A DNA stretch of 64,000 bases from Spirosoma endbachense (GTDB lineage Bacteria; Bacteroidota; Bacteroidia; Cytophagales; Spirosomataceae): NCBI RefSeq assembly GCF_010233585.1, contig NZ_CP045997.1:186001-250000 (forward strand). The letters are read 5' to 3'. Below the pieces are notes generated by a model that worked only from the letters and a program-made list of their open reading frames with translations, was not told the origin of the DNA and made no database searches. The position numbers were made by a program, and so were the translations under genes. Position 1 is the first letter of the stretch; each line of letters starts with the position of its first letter. Below are positions 1 to 9,200 of this stretch, piece by piece.

Positions 1-804
1 AAAAATTAACACAGCAAGTAAAATTCCATACACTGGCTCCAAATTTACGGTTAATACGGCCATGTAGGGCGAAAATTTTCGTAAGAGGCTCACGCCAACC
101 GTGTACGCATAGACTGTGCAGACCAATGAAAGCACCAGTAACCAAAGCCATTGCAGGGGTGTTTCGGGTATGTATTGAATAACCCGATCAACGGCCATGG
201 TATCGGTATTTCTCACAATCAGCCATAATGCGAAGGCAGCAACCAGTGCTCCGGCCATTTCGTAAAACGAAATGACCAGCGCGTCATACCGTTGCGTAAA
301 TCGACTGTTGATGATCGTAAACAGCGAAGAAAGCATGGCTGAAAGCATGGCAACGATCAGGCCAGCCACCTTGTCGAATTCAAACTGAAAAATCAGATAC
401 AGACCCGCCATGACGACTGCTCCCAGAATAACCTCGATCAGCTGCACCCGTCGACGCAGGATCAAGGGTTCGAGCAAACTGGCCCAGAGCGAACTGGTTG
501 CCATGCCCGCCAGACAAACCGATACGTTAGCCAGTCGGGCAGCGGCAAAAAATAAGACCCAGTGCAGACCAATAATGCCGCCAGTGGCCAGAAGCCGCCA
601 TCGGTCGGTGGGCGACACGTGTAGATTCAGCCCTCGAACGGCCAGCACCACACCAAGTCCGATTACTGCCAGGAGGGTTCGAAACAGGACTACTGCCGAC
701 GAATCGAGCGGCTCCAGGAGTTTACCCAGAATGGCCGTAAACCCCCAGATGACAACAATGAAGTGGAGCTGAAAATAATCAGAAAGAGCAGGCTTTTGCG
801 ACAT
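1..804 (-). CDS. EamA/DMT-family transporter, partial (cut by left edge)
   Basis: Reading the minus strand from an ATG at 804 gives an open frame of 268 codons that runs off base 1 without a stop. The protein begins MSQKPALSDYFQLHF and then shows repeated hydrophobic helices, with an IWGFTAILGKLL motif in helix 1 and a glycine-rich second half near EPVYGILLAVL. This is typical of ten-helix drug/metabolite (EamA, RhaT-like) inner-membrane exporters of about 290-300 residues, so roughly 30 residues are missing at the C-terminus. The substrate cannot be told from sequence. It lies downstream of the LptF/G gene on the same strand, but a strong hairpin separates them, so it probably has its own transcription. 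Confidence 0.8.
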   Translation of the reverse strand, partial: MSQKPALSDYFQLHFIVVIWGFTAILGKLLEPLDSSAVVLFRTLLAVIGLGVVLAVRGLNLHVSPTDRWRLLATGGIIGLHWVLFFAAARLANVSVCLAGMATSSLWASLLEPLILRRRVQLIEVILGAVVMAGLYLIFQFEFDKVAGLIVAMLSAMLSSLFTIINSRFTQRYDALVISFYEMAGALVAAFALWLIVRNTDTMAVDRVIQYIPETPLQWLWLLVLSLVCTVYAYTVGVSLLRKFSPYMAVLTVNLEPVYGILLAVLIF

Positions 805-812
805 ACGGGACT

Positions 813-873
813 TGACAAAGTATTGGTACTAAAAAATGGGGCATATTCATTTTTTAGTACCAATACTTTGTCA
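813..873. terminator. 26-bp perfect inverted repeat between lptF/G-like gene and EamA gene
   Basis: Bases 813-838 are exactly complementary to 848-873, leaving a 9-base loop. The arm has an A6 run on one side and a T6 run on the other, so it can act as a terminator in either direction. It sits 13 bases past the stop of the permease gene and 9 bases before the start of the transporter gene, both on the minus strand. It could also hide or expose the transporter start if transcribed through. Confidence 0.65.
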
Positions 874-885
874 TGCATTAAGTGG

Positions 886-1962
886 TTACCTCGGTATTGT
901 ATTGTACAGAAATACACCGATGAGCGTAAAAATAGCATTTGGCAGCCAGACTGCCACAATTGGGTTCAGGTTACCGGACTCGGCAATGCCTTTGGCCAGC
1001 ATGAAAAAGAGCAGATAGGTGAAAGCCAGAAAGAACCCCAAGGCCACCTGCCAGCCAACTCCCCGGCGGCTTTTACGAGCCGACATGATAACGCCGATAA
1101 CCGTCAGAATGATAATCGCAAAAGGACGGGTGTCCCGGCTGTATTTTTCGAGCAGATACGTTTCTACACCATCAGAACCCCGGCTTGTCAGCAGGTCGAT
1201 CTGACTATTCAACTGCGGTCGGGTAAGCGTTTCGTACAGATTGAAATCCGAACTGAAATCGTCGGGTTTCAGATTGAGGGTTGTGTCGAGTCGGGTTCCG
1301 GGCGTGAGTGTTTCCTGTAAGCCATTGATTGTCCGGATCTTGTAATCATAGACACCCCATTTCTTTTTCTTGGCGTCCCATTCGATGTGGTCGGCCGTAA
1401 GTTTTTGCTTTAGCTCATTTCCGTCAACCCGCTCGAGCGTAAACTTATAACCTGTGTTACTCAGGTTGTTGTAGCTTTCCAGGTACGCATAGGTATTGGG
1501 CGCAATCTTGATGTGTACGTTCCGGTGGGAGTACGTAAAGGCATCGTTGATGTATTTTATTTCGAAGGCGATGCGCGTTTTATTTGCCTTGGGAATCACA
1601 TAATTGACCATAAAGTAGGTCAGTAAGGCCAGCACCGATGCGCCGAGAACGTACGGAAAGAGCAAGCGGATAAAGCTAACTCCACTACTCAGAATGGCGA
1701 TGATTTCAGTTCGGGCAGCCAGTCGTGAGGTCAAAAATACGGTGGCAATAAAAACCATTAGCGGGCTGATGTAATTGGCCCAGTACGGAATAAAATTGAG
1801 ATAATAATTCAGGAGTATTTCGCTGCCGGGTGCCTTGGTTTTGTGGAAATTATCCACTTTTTCGGTGTAATCGATCATGACAACGATCAGTACGATGATC
1901 ATGACCACGAAGAGATAGGTTTGCAGGAAACGTTTTAAAATGTACCAGTCTAATAGTTTCAT
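886..1962 (-). CDS. LptF/LptG-family lipopolysaccharide export permease
   Basis: An inner-membrane protein of 358 residues from the YjgP/YjgQ family, which with LptB extracts lipopolysaccharide from the inner membrane and passes it to the periplasmic bridge. The first helix (KRFLQTYLFVVMIIVLIVVMIDY) is followed by the family motif around RLAARTEIIAILSSGVSF. A periplasmic beta-jellyroll region lies at about residues 130-260 and three C-terminal helices end the protein. The frame extends upstream to a GTG at 2010, but MKLLDWYILKRF at 1962 matches the usual start of the family. Whether it is LptF or LptG is not resolved; Bacteroidota usually encode both at separate sites. Confidence 0.85.
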   Translation of the reverse strand: MKLLDWYILKRFLQTYLFVVMIIVLIVVMIDYTEKVDNFHKTKAPGSEILLNYYLNFIPYWANYISPLMVFIATVFLTSRLAARTEIIAILSSGVSFIRLLFPYVLGASVLALLTYFMVNYVIPKANKTRIAFEIKYINDAFTYSHRNVHIKIAPNTYAYLESYNNLSNTGYKFTLERVDGNELKQKLTADHIEWDAKKKKWGVYDYKIRTINGLQETLTPGTRLDTTLNLKPDDFSSDFNLYETLTRPQLNSQIDLLTSRGSDGVETYLLEKYSRDTRPFAIIILTVIGVIMSARKSRRGVGWQVALGFFLAFTYLLFFMLAKGIAESGNLNPIVAVWLPNAIFTLIGVFLYNTIPR

Positions 1963-2070
1963 TTTTTTTGGTGTCGACTTCCAAAACAGCGAACCGTTTA
2001 AAACCGACACGTTGGGTTGTTTACAGCTTCAGGCGCGTCAGCCTGCCGTAAACTATAAACGGTGAACTGA

Positions 2071-2724
2071 TTAACTCACTAATAAATTTTTGGCAACTTC
2101 GTGGCTCACAAAAAGGGTTCTGTCATTGGCAATCTGCAATAGGATCGACTTGTCGAACGTGTTAATTTCAGTTACTGTCACTGTACACCCTAATGTTAAC
2201 TGCGAGTGGTCGAGGTGTTGCAGAAACTCCGTCGAATGTTCCAGTACCGCCATCAGGCGAACATCCTGGCCGGTTAATACGTCAGAAAGCTTACGATAGC
2301 CAGTCTGGGGCATCTGCCCGGCGGGTGTCGGAATCGGATCACCGTGCGGATCAAACTGTGGACAGCCTAAATACGTATCTAAACGACTAACCAACTCATC
2401 AGAACGGATATGCTCCAGCTCTTCGGCAATTTCATGCACTTTATCCCAGCCAAACCCCAGTTTTTCGACCAGAAACACTTCCCAGAGCCGATGGCGTCGG
2501 ATGATCTGGAGTGCAAGTCGTTCACCTTCATCGGTTAGCCTGACACCCTGGTATTTTTTGTAATGGATGAGTTGCTTGTCGGCCAGTTTACGCAGCATAT
2601 CCGTAACCGAAGCGGCTTTGGTCGCTGTCATTTCGGCCAGAGCGTTCGTGCTCACTTCACCTTCCTGACGAGTGGCGAGGTAATAAATCGTCTTTAAATA
2701 ATTTTCTTCCGTGAATGACTGCAT
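2071..2724 (-). CDS. mntR: DtxR/MntR-family metal-dependent transcriptional regulator
   Basis: A 217-residue regulator. Residues 1-70 form a winged helix (MQSFTEENYLKTIYYL, then KAASVTDMLRKLADKQLI as recognition region). Residues 75-140 are the metal-binding dimerisation domain with RRHRLWEVFLVEKLGF and AEELEHIRSDELVSRL, which carry the His and Glu ligands expected of MntR/IdeR proteins. The remainder is a FeoA/SH3-like C-terminal domain. It is transcribed away from an Nramp Mn transporter, and the shared intergenic region holds an AT-rich palindrome. The pairing suggests Mn(II)-dependent repression of mntH. Mn rather than Fe as the metal is inferred from the neighbour. Confidence 0.88.
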   Translation of the reverse strand: MQSFTEENYLKTIYYLATRQEGEVSTNALAEMTATKAASVTDMLRKLADKQLIHYKKYQGVRLTDEGERLALQIIRRHRLWEVFLVEKLGFGWDKVHEIAEELEHIRSDELVSRLDTYLGCPQFDPHGDPIPTPAGQMPQTGYRKLSDVLTGQDVRLMAVLEHSTEFLQHLDHSQLTLGCTVTVTEINTFDKSILLQIANDRTLFVSHEVAKNLLVS

Positions 2725-2801
2725 AAACGACGGCTACTCAGTAAAAACGACTGAGTCGCATGAAACAGTTTACGGGCAAAGATAGTTTTTATGTTAAACT
2801 T

Positions 2802-2852
2802 TCTAAAAATTTAGATAAGTCTAAAAAAATATTTCAACAATCCTTATCTTTG
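2802..2852 (+). promoter_or_regulatory. Candidate MntR operator and mntH -7 box
   Basis: In the mntR/mntH intergenic region, TCTAAA (2802-2807) and TTTAGA (2810-2815) form a palindrome, and a further TCTAAA half-site follows at 2819-2824. A perfect Bacteroidota -7 box, TATCTTTG, lies at 2845-2852. The AT-rich repeats sit where the -33 element would be, a logical place for a repressor. No clear TTTG -33 box is seen. Confidence 0.5.
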
Positions 2853-2938
2853 AGCGTTAACTAGTAGAGGTTGTGGGTTGATTGTTAGATTTATTAATAC
2901 AATACCCAAAATCGTCTACACCCAATGTTCGCAATCGA

Positions 2939-4273
2939 ATGGAAGCAACCAATACAACTATGAAAGGATGGCAGCAGGACAGCGCGGAAAACTCTCTGGC
3001 GGATGTTCATAGCTCTGTCCACGTACCTAAAAACAGTGGATTTTTCAAGACACTGATGGCCTATTTTGGACCGGGCCTGATGGTTGCCGTAGGGTATATG
3101 GACCCTGGTAACTGGGCTACCGATATCGCGGGTGGAGCCCGGTTTGGCTACCGTCTGTTATCGGTCGTACTGATCTCCAACCTGTTTGCCATTCTTCTTC
3201 AGCACCTGTCGCTTAAACTCGGTATTGCTACGGGTCGGGATCTGGCACAGGCTTGTCGCGATCACTATAGCCGTCCGGTATCGATTGGCCTTTGGCTGCT
3301 GGCCGAGATAGCCATTGCCGCAACCGATCTGGCCGAGGTGATTGGCTCAGCCATTGCCCTGAATCTATTGTTTGGGTTGCCGATTACGGTCGGTATTCTT
3401 ATTACTGCTCTTGATGTACTCTTACTGCTTTATCTACAGAACAAAGGTTTTCAGACTATTGAACGGATCGTTGCCAGCCTGATTTTCCTGATTATCGGTT
3501 GTTTTGGGTATGAGCTGTTCGTGTCGCATCCGGCTGTTGCCGAAGTTGTTGGGGGCTTGTTGCCCCGCACCGAAATTATCACAAACCCTGGCATGCTCTA
3601 CATTGCCATCGGAATTTTGGGGGCGACCGTAATGCCGCATAACCTTTACCTGCACTCCAGCATCGTGCAAACCCGTGATTTTGGCCGTGACGATGCCGGA
3701 CGTAAATCCGCTATTAAATTCGCAACGATTGACTCTACGGTTTCCCTTTTTCTGGCATTTTTTATCAATGCGGCTATCCTGATACTATCAGCAGCGACCT
3801 TTCATTTTTCGGGTAATCAACACGTTGCCGACATTACAGATGCTCACCGACTGCTCGATCCTATACTGGGCGTCAAACTGGCAGGTGTTCTATTTGCGGT
3901 GGCATTGCTGGCTTCGGGGCAAAACTCGACACTAACGGGCACGCTGGCCGGGCAAATCGTGATGGAAGGTTTTCTGGAATTACGGATCAAACCCTGGCTA
4001 CGTCGGCTTATAACGCGGTTGGTTGCCATCGTTCCGGCGTTAATTGTGGCGATTCTGTATGGTGAACGTGGAACATCTGAACTGCTGGTGTTTAGTCAGG
4101 TCATTTTATCGTTGCAATTGAGCTTCGCCGTTGTGCCGCTGGTAACGTTCACGGGTGATAAACTTAAAATGGGACGTTTCGTAAATCCGGGCTGGATAAA
4201 TGTATTATCCTGGGCCGTTGCCGTAATAATCATTGGCCTGAATGGCTATCTTCTCTGGGATACTTTGTTTTAG
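2939..4273 (+). CDS. mntH: Nramp-family divalent metal (Mn2+) transporter
   Basis: An inner-membrane proton-coupled metal importer of 444 residues with about eleven helices. The first helix carries the metal-binding DPGN motif within [16 protein letters not shown], and the sixth carries [10 protein letters not shown]; both are diagnostic of Nramp proteins and supply the metal ligands. The open frame begins at a TTG (2882), but the ATG at 2939 lies a sensible distance downstream of the TATCTTTG box, and the N-terminal 45 or so residues before the first helix are poorly conserved in such proteins. The neighbouring MntR-type regulator argues for Mn(II) uptake under manganese limitation. Confidence 0.9.
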   Translation: MEATNTTMKGWQQDSAENSLADVHSSVHVPKNSGFFKTLMAYFGPGLMVAVGYMDPGNWATDIAGGARFGYRLLSVVLISNLFAILLQHLSLKLGIATGRDLAQACRDHYSRPVSIGLWLLAEIAIAATDLAEVIGSAIALNLLFGLPITVGILITALDVLLLLYLQNKGFQTIERIVASLIFLIIGCFGYELFVSHPAVAEVVGGLLPRTEIITNPGMLYIAIGILGATVMPHNLYLHSSIVQTRDFGRDDAGRKSAIKFATIDSTVSLFLAFFINAAILILSAATFHFSGNQHVADITDAHRLLDPILGVKLAGVLFAVALLASGQNSTLTGTLAGQIVMEGFLELRIKPWLRRLITRLVAIVPALIVAILYGERGTSELLVFSQVILSLQLSFAVVPLVTFTGDKLKMGRFVNPGWINVLSWAVAVIIIGLNGYLLWDTLF

Positions 4274-4427
4274 GGCTTTGGCATCGAGCCGTGCCACCGC
4301 AGCCGCGGACGGTGGTTTCTGGTGATGCGCAAACAAACCACCGTCCGCGGCTGCGGTGGCACGGCTCGATGCCAAAGCCCAACGAGTGCAGAGACAGGTT
4401 CGTCCTCGCTGCATTCGTTGGGCTTTT
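4273..4427. repeat. Tandem long hairpins sharing one strand (GAGCCGTGCCAC repeat family)
   Basis: Bases 4273-4318 are perfectly complementary to 4335-4380 (46-bp stem, 16-base loop). The last part of that 3' arm, AAAGCCC at 4374-4380, can instead begin a second hairpin, 4375-4391 with 4409-4425 (17 bp, one G/A mismatch), followed by TTTT. The two folds compete for AAAGCCC. The structure starts on the last base of the mntH stop codon and ends about 100 bases before the sigma-factor gene, so it is at least the mntH terminator. Its core GAGCCGTGCCAC recurs in palindromes at 18.3 and 50.8 kb. Confidence 0.75.
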
Positions 4428-4531
4428 AGTTATCGACGAATTTAATTTTACGGTCTGAATCGTGGGAGAATTCACAGAAATTTAACGCACGTTTGGTTGT
4501 CGACTGCGCTGCCCTTGCCAACTTTGCGGCT

Positions 4532-5113
4532 ATGTCTGAGCAAGAGCTAAGTGATAACGAATTAGTAGCCCTGCTTCGTTATGACAACGAGGAGGCATTC
4601 CGGACGTTGTATGAACGCTACTGGTATACTCTCTTTACGACGGCAAAACGCAAACTCCGCGATGAAGATGTAGCTGCCGACATAGCTCAGGAACTGTTCC
4701 TTCGACTGTGGCAAAAACGCAGAACCCTCCTGATCACTAATCCCAACGCTTACCTGACGGCATCCCTTAAACACCTGATTATCGACCATGTTCGTACGCA
4801 GTTGCAGGGTGAACAGTATGCCAGCCATTTTATTCACACCACTTCGCCCGATACCCTTGGTACTGCACATACTGTTGAGTTTAGCGAACTGACCGAATCG
4901 CTCAATCTGGCTTTGCAGCAACTGCCCGACAAAACGCGCGAAGTGTTTATCCTGAACCGCTTCGAGCAGTTGACCATCCGCGAAATAGCCATCCGGCTTG
5001 ATCTGTCCGAAAAAACCATTGAATACCATCTGTCCCGTTCGCTGACCTTCCTGCGTGCTCATTTACACGACTATGCCACGGCTATTGTGCTGACAATTAT
5101 TTTAGGTCGTTAA
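4532..5113 (+). CDS. ECF sigma factor, FecI-like (Bacteroidetes family 1)
   Basis: A 193-residue extracytoplasmic-function sigma factor. Region 2 (about residues 25-85) contains AFRTLYERYWYTLFTTAKRKL and the DIAQELFLRLWQKR helix. Region 4 (about 125-185) contains LPDKTREVFILNRFEQLTIREIAIRLDLSEKTIEYHLSRSLTFLR, a helix-turn-helix that reads the -35 element. The ATG at 4532 is chosen because MSEQELSDNELVALLR matches related proteins; the frame is open 13 codons further up. It is followed by a FecR anti-sigma and an STN-bearing SusC, the standard Bacteroidota arrangement in which an outer-membrane receptor signals to the sigma factor. It probably drives the genes downstream. Confidence 0.92.
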   Translation: MSEQELSDNELVALLRYDNEEAFRTLYERYWYTLFTTAKRKLRDEDVAADIAQELFLRLWQKRRTLLITNPNAYLTASLKHLIIDHVRTQLQGEQYASHFIHTTSPDTLGTAHTVEFSELTESLNLALQQLPDKTREVFILNRFEQLTIREIAIRLDLSEKTIEYHLSRSLTFLRAHLHDYATAIVLTIILGR

Positions 5114-5208
5114 CAAAACCATAACATTGAGGTCTTAGGGTATTTTTCGGGTTGTCCGTCTAACCCCTGAATCCGGCTGAAACCGATACATTTCTGCCGC
5201 TTGGACCA

Positions 5209-6219
5209 ATGACCCCACAAACACTCCGTGACTTACTGACCAAATACCAGAACGGCGAAGCGACCGACGATGAACGGATGCAGGTTGAAGCATGGTATGA
5301 CACTTTAGACGGCGAGGAAGAACCAGCTTTGTCTGCTTCCGATAAACGAGCGTTTATTGGCCAGTATTGGCAGCAATTAGCCCCACAGATCGCCCAGACG
5401 CCAACGATTCGCCGTATGCCGATGGCTTTCTATCGTGTGGCCGCTGCTGCAGTCGTACTGCTTTGTGCTGGATTAGGCTGGTATTTTCTATTGAATCGTT
5501 CGGCTCAATCCGGCTCAGATAAAATGGCAGCTCAATCCGGTCAATCGCAATTAATTGACAAAACGAATGAGTCTGGCAAGCCACTTCAGGTAGCCTTGAG
5601 CGATGGCAGTACGATTACGCTTCAATCGGGTGGACGGGTACAGTATCCGGCGAGGTTTGCCGGAAATCGCCGGGAGGTGCATTTGGTTGGCGAGGCTTTT
5701 TTCGAGGTCGCTAAAAATCCGGAGAGCCCGTTTCTGGTCTATGCCAATGGGATGGTGACCAAAGTTTTAGGCACCAGTTTTACCATTGTGGCTCATGCTG
5801 GTAAGCCTACTGCCGAGGTTGTGGTTCGGACAGGTCGGGTGGCCGTTTACCGCCAGACCGATAACCAGACAACAACGTCGGATGTGGTCCTGAAGCCCAA
5901 TGAGAAAGCGACATTTTTTCGGGCCGACAGCCGGATCGTAAAATCGTTGGCCGATCATCCGGTGGTACTCCGGCCAGAAGCCATCAAAACGCATTTTGTA
6001 TTCGATGATACACCTATCGCCAGGGTGTTTCGGGAGTTGGACGATGTGTATGGTGTAAACATCTCCTTCGACGAGCAGGCACTCGTCAATTGCACGCTAA
6101 CGGCCAATCTGGCTCATCAATCACTTCAGGCCCAACTAGACATGATCTGTCTGTCTATTGGAGCCACTTATCAAACCAACGGTACTCATATCCGGATCAG
6201 CGGTCGCGGCTGTCTTTAA
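5209..6219 (+). CDS. FecR-family anti-sigma factor
   Basis: A 336-residue single-pass inner-membrane protein. A cytoplasmic N-terminal part (residues 1-70) would hold the sigma factor. A transmembrane helix follows at about 75-95 (VAAAAVVLLCAGLGWYFLL). The periplasmic FecR domain lies at about 115-225, with VALSDGSTITLQSGGRVQYP and VHLVGEAFFEVAKNPE. A C-terminal STN-like domain (about 260-330) includes IARVFRELDDVYGVNISFDE. In this family the periplasmic part senses the signalling domain of the cognate SusC-type receptor, here the next gene. It lies 95 bases after the sigma gene, a usual spacing for one transcript. Confidence 0.92.
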   Translation: MTPQTLRDLLTKYQNGEATDDERMQVEAWYDTLDGEEEPALSASDKRAFIGQYWQQLAPQIAQTPTIRRMPMAFYRVAAAAVVLLCAGLGWYFLLNRSAQSGSDKMAAQSGQSQLIDKTNESGKPLQVALSDGSTITLQSGGRVQYPARFAGNRREVHLVGEAFFEVAKNPESPFLVYANGMVTKVLGTSFTIVAHAGKPTAEVVVRTGRVAVYRQTDNQTTTSDVVLKPNEKATFFRADSRIVKSLADHPVVLRPEAIKTHFVFDDTPIARVFRELDDVYGVNISFDEQALVNCTLTANLAHQSLQAQLDMICLSIGATYQTNGTHIRISGRGCL

Positions 6220-6254
6220 AACCAAAACAACTTACTTACAACCTGTTACACTTT

Positions 6255-9200
6255 ATGAAACGTTTACTTTCGCTACTGATCAGCGTCTTGCTGAGTGGTA
6301 GTCTAGTCCATGCTGTGTCCATTTCGGCGCAGGAACTGATGAACCGACCGGTTTCTATAACGGTCGAAGGCGAAACGGTACGAACCGTATTGCAGCAACT
6401 CGAAAAAGCCGTTGATGTGCGTTTCGTGTATAGCCCCCGCGTGATTGGGGCCGATAAGCGGATCTCGATTAGTGCCCGCAATGAACGATTATCGAGTGTG
6501 CTTCAGCGCGTGTTTTCCTCGTTGAATGTATCGTGGGAAGTCATTAATGGGCAGATTATTCTAAAGAAGGTTGACGCCCAAAGCAACCTGTTATCGGTGC
6601 CGGTTTTCCAGATAAACACGCCTGTTGTGTTTGAACAGCCCAAACGGCTTCTGTCGGGCCTGGTGAGAGATTTTGCCAGTAACCAGCCGTTGCCGGGCGT
6701 AAGTATCGTGGTGAAAGGAACCACGAGAGGAACAACGACGAGTGCGAATGGTAGTTTTTCCTTAACTATTCCGGATACTGGCGACAACCTGACCCTATCG
6801 TTCTCCTTCATCGGCTACGAAACACTGGATGTTCCGGTCAACAGCAGCCAGGCCACCATTAACGTATCGCTGAAAGAAACACATAATGCCCTGAATGAGG
6901 TCGTTGTAGTGGGATATGGAACGCAGAAGAAAGTGAATCTGACGGGGGCTGTTTCGCAGGTTCTGGCGAAAGATCTGGAAAATCGTCCCCTGAATAATAT
7001 GTCCCAGATTCTTCAGGGCATGGTTCCCAACCTGAACATTACGTTCGGGACTGGCCAGCCGGGAGCCGGGGGAACGCTGAACGTACGCGGAGAAACGTCG
7101 ATCAACGGGGGCGGCCCATTGGTGCTTATTGACGGTATTCCCGGTGATATTAACCGCATCAATCCGGGCGATGTAGAATCGGTATCCGTTCTGAAAGATG
7201 CAGCTGCTTCGGCTATCTATGGTGCCCGTGGTGCGTTTGGGGTGGTTCTGGTAACGACCAAAACGGCCAAGAATGGCAAAACGACAATATCGTACAGCAA
7301 CAACTTTGGCTGGTCGACACCGACCGTCAGTACCAAATTTTTGACCAATGGGTACGAATACGTGCGTATGAATGACGAAGCGTTTACACGGGCAACCGGT
7401 AACAGCTACACGCGCTATTCTGAAGAAGATTACAAAGAGCTGGAAGCGCGTCGGTACGACAAAGTCGAGAATCCGGCCCGGCCCTGGACGGTTGTCAAGA
7501 ACGTTAACGGCAAGGACATCTATAACTACTACGGAAATTATGACTGGTGGAATACGCTGTTTAACATGACGGAACCTTCCCGGCAGCATAACATCAATCT
7601 ATCCGGCGGAACCGATAAGATCAATTACTTTCTGTCGGGGTCAGTTTTTGAAAAGGACGGAATCATGCGGATCAACACCGATAAATTCACGTCCTACACC
7701 CTTCGCAGCAAAATAAACGCGCAACTGACACCCTGGCTTAAAGTAAGCAATAACACCCAGTATTTCGATTCCAAGTACAAATATCCAGGTCTGGAAGGTG
7801 GTGCGAATGCCAACTTCGTGGGGATTACGGTACACGCTTTACCAGCTTACGCGCCCCTCAATCCAGACGGCACGGCTACCTATAACACGTTGAAAAACAA
7901 CTACTCCATCGGCGACGGATTATTCGCCAATCTACTGAAAGGAGTAGCAGGAGGAGAGAAAAAGATTCATGAACTCACGACGATCAACTCGGTTACCATC
8001 GACTTTACCAAACACTGGAATCTGGTGGCTAACTATTCCTTTTCGTTTTACATCAACGATGAGTGGTATCGGGCTGCGGTTGCTCAATATTCCATCCAGC
8101 CGGGAATCCTGACTACCGTACCGAACTACAACACCGATCAGTACAAAAAGACCCTTTGGTTTGACCCCATGAATGCCACCAATTTGTATTCATCGTATAA
8201 CCAAACGTTTGGCAAGCACTCGTTCGGAGCAACGGCTGGTATAAACTATGAGACCCGAAAACACCAGCGGTTATTTGGTGCCCGGAAAAATCTGCTTTCC
8301 GAAAGCCTCAATGATCTGGATTTGGGAACGGGTGAGCAATTATCGGCCGGTGATGCTTTCCAGTATGCTTTGTTTGGTGCCTTTTATCGCCTGAATTATG
8401 ATTTCCTCGGCAAATACCTCCTGGAAGTGAACGGACGTTATGATGGAACATCCCGATTTGGCGAAGGCAAACGGTATGGGTTCTTCCCTTCTGTATCGGC
8501 GGGCTGGCGAGTTAGCGAAGAAGGGTTCTTTGATCCAATTCGTGGCGTTGTCGATAATTTAAAAATCAGAGCTTCTTACGGAACATTGGGTAACCAGTTG
8601 CCGCCTACGCCCAGCAACAAACTCGACCCATACAACATTGTTTCGGCCAATTATTACCCATACGTGCCCATTATGCCAACGGCTCAATCGGGCTGGATAA
8701 CGAATGGACAAAAGCCTTCGTATGTCAATAGCCCGAACCCGATTTCGTCGGACCTGACCTGGGAAAAAGCGACGACCTCTAATATTGGCGTGGATGCGGG
8801 CCTATTGAAAAATCGCCTGAATCTGTCCTTCGATGCGTACATCCGGAATACGACGGGTATGCTGGTTCCGGGTCAGGTGCTGCCTTCAGTCTATGGCGCT
8901 TCAGTTCCAACCAAAAACGCGGGCGACCTGCAAACCAAAGGTTTCGAATTATCCATTGGCTGGCGGGACCAGTTTAAAGTGGCTGGTAAGGCATTGTCGT
9001 ATAATGCCTCCTTCGTGCTCTCCGATTCCAAATCCATCATCACCAAATACGATAACCCCAACAAGATTCTGTCAAGCCGGTATGAAGGGCAAACCATTGG
9101 CGAAATTTGGGGCTATTCCATCGACGGATTCTTCAAAACCAACGATGAAGCACAGGCCTATAAGGTCGATCAGACCATTGTCAACAAACAACGCCTGAGC

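Noticed and set aside
763..1320. 185-codon plus-strand frame
   Set aside because: It crosses the perfect hairpin at 813-873 and runs antisense to both neighbouring genes.
4562..5062. 166-codon minus-strand frame
   Set aside because: Antisense to the complete ECF sigma gene, with no recognisable domain.
6795..7589. 264-codon minus-strand frame
   Set aside because: It lies wholly antisense to the SusC gene, whose frame is intact and family-matched; basic, Arg/Val-rich composition is typical of an antisense shadow.
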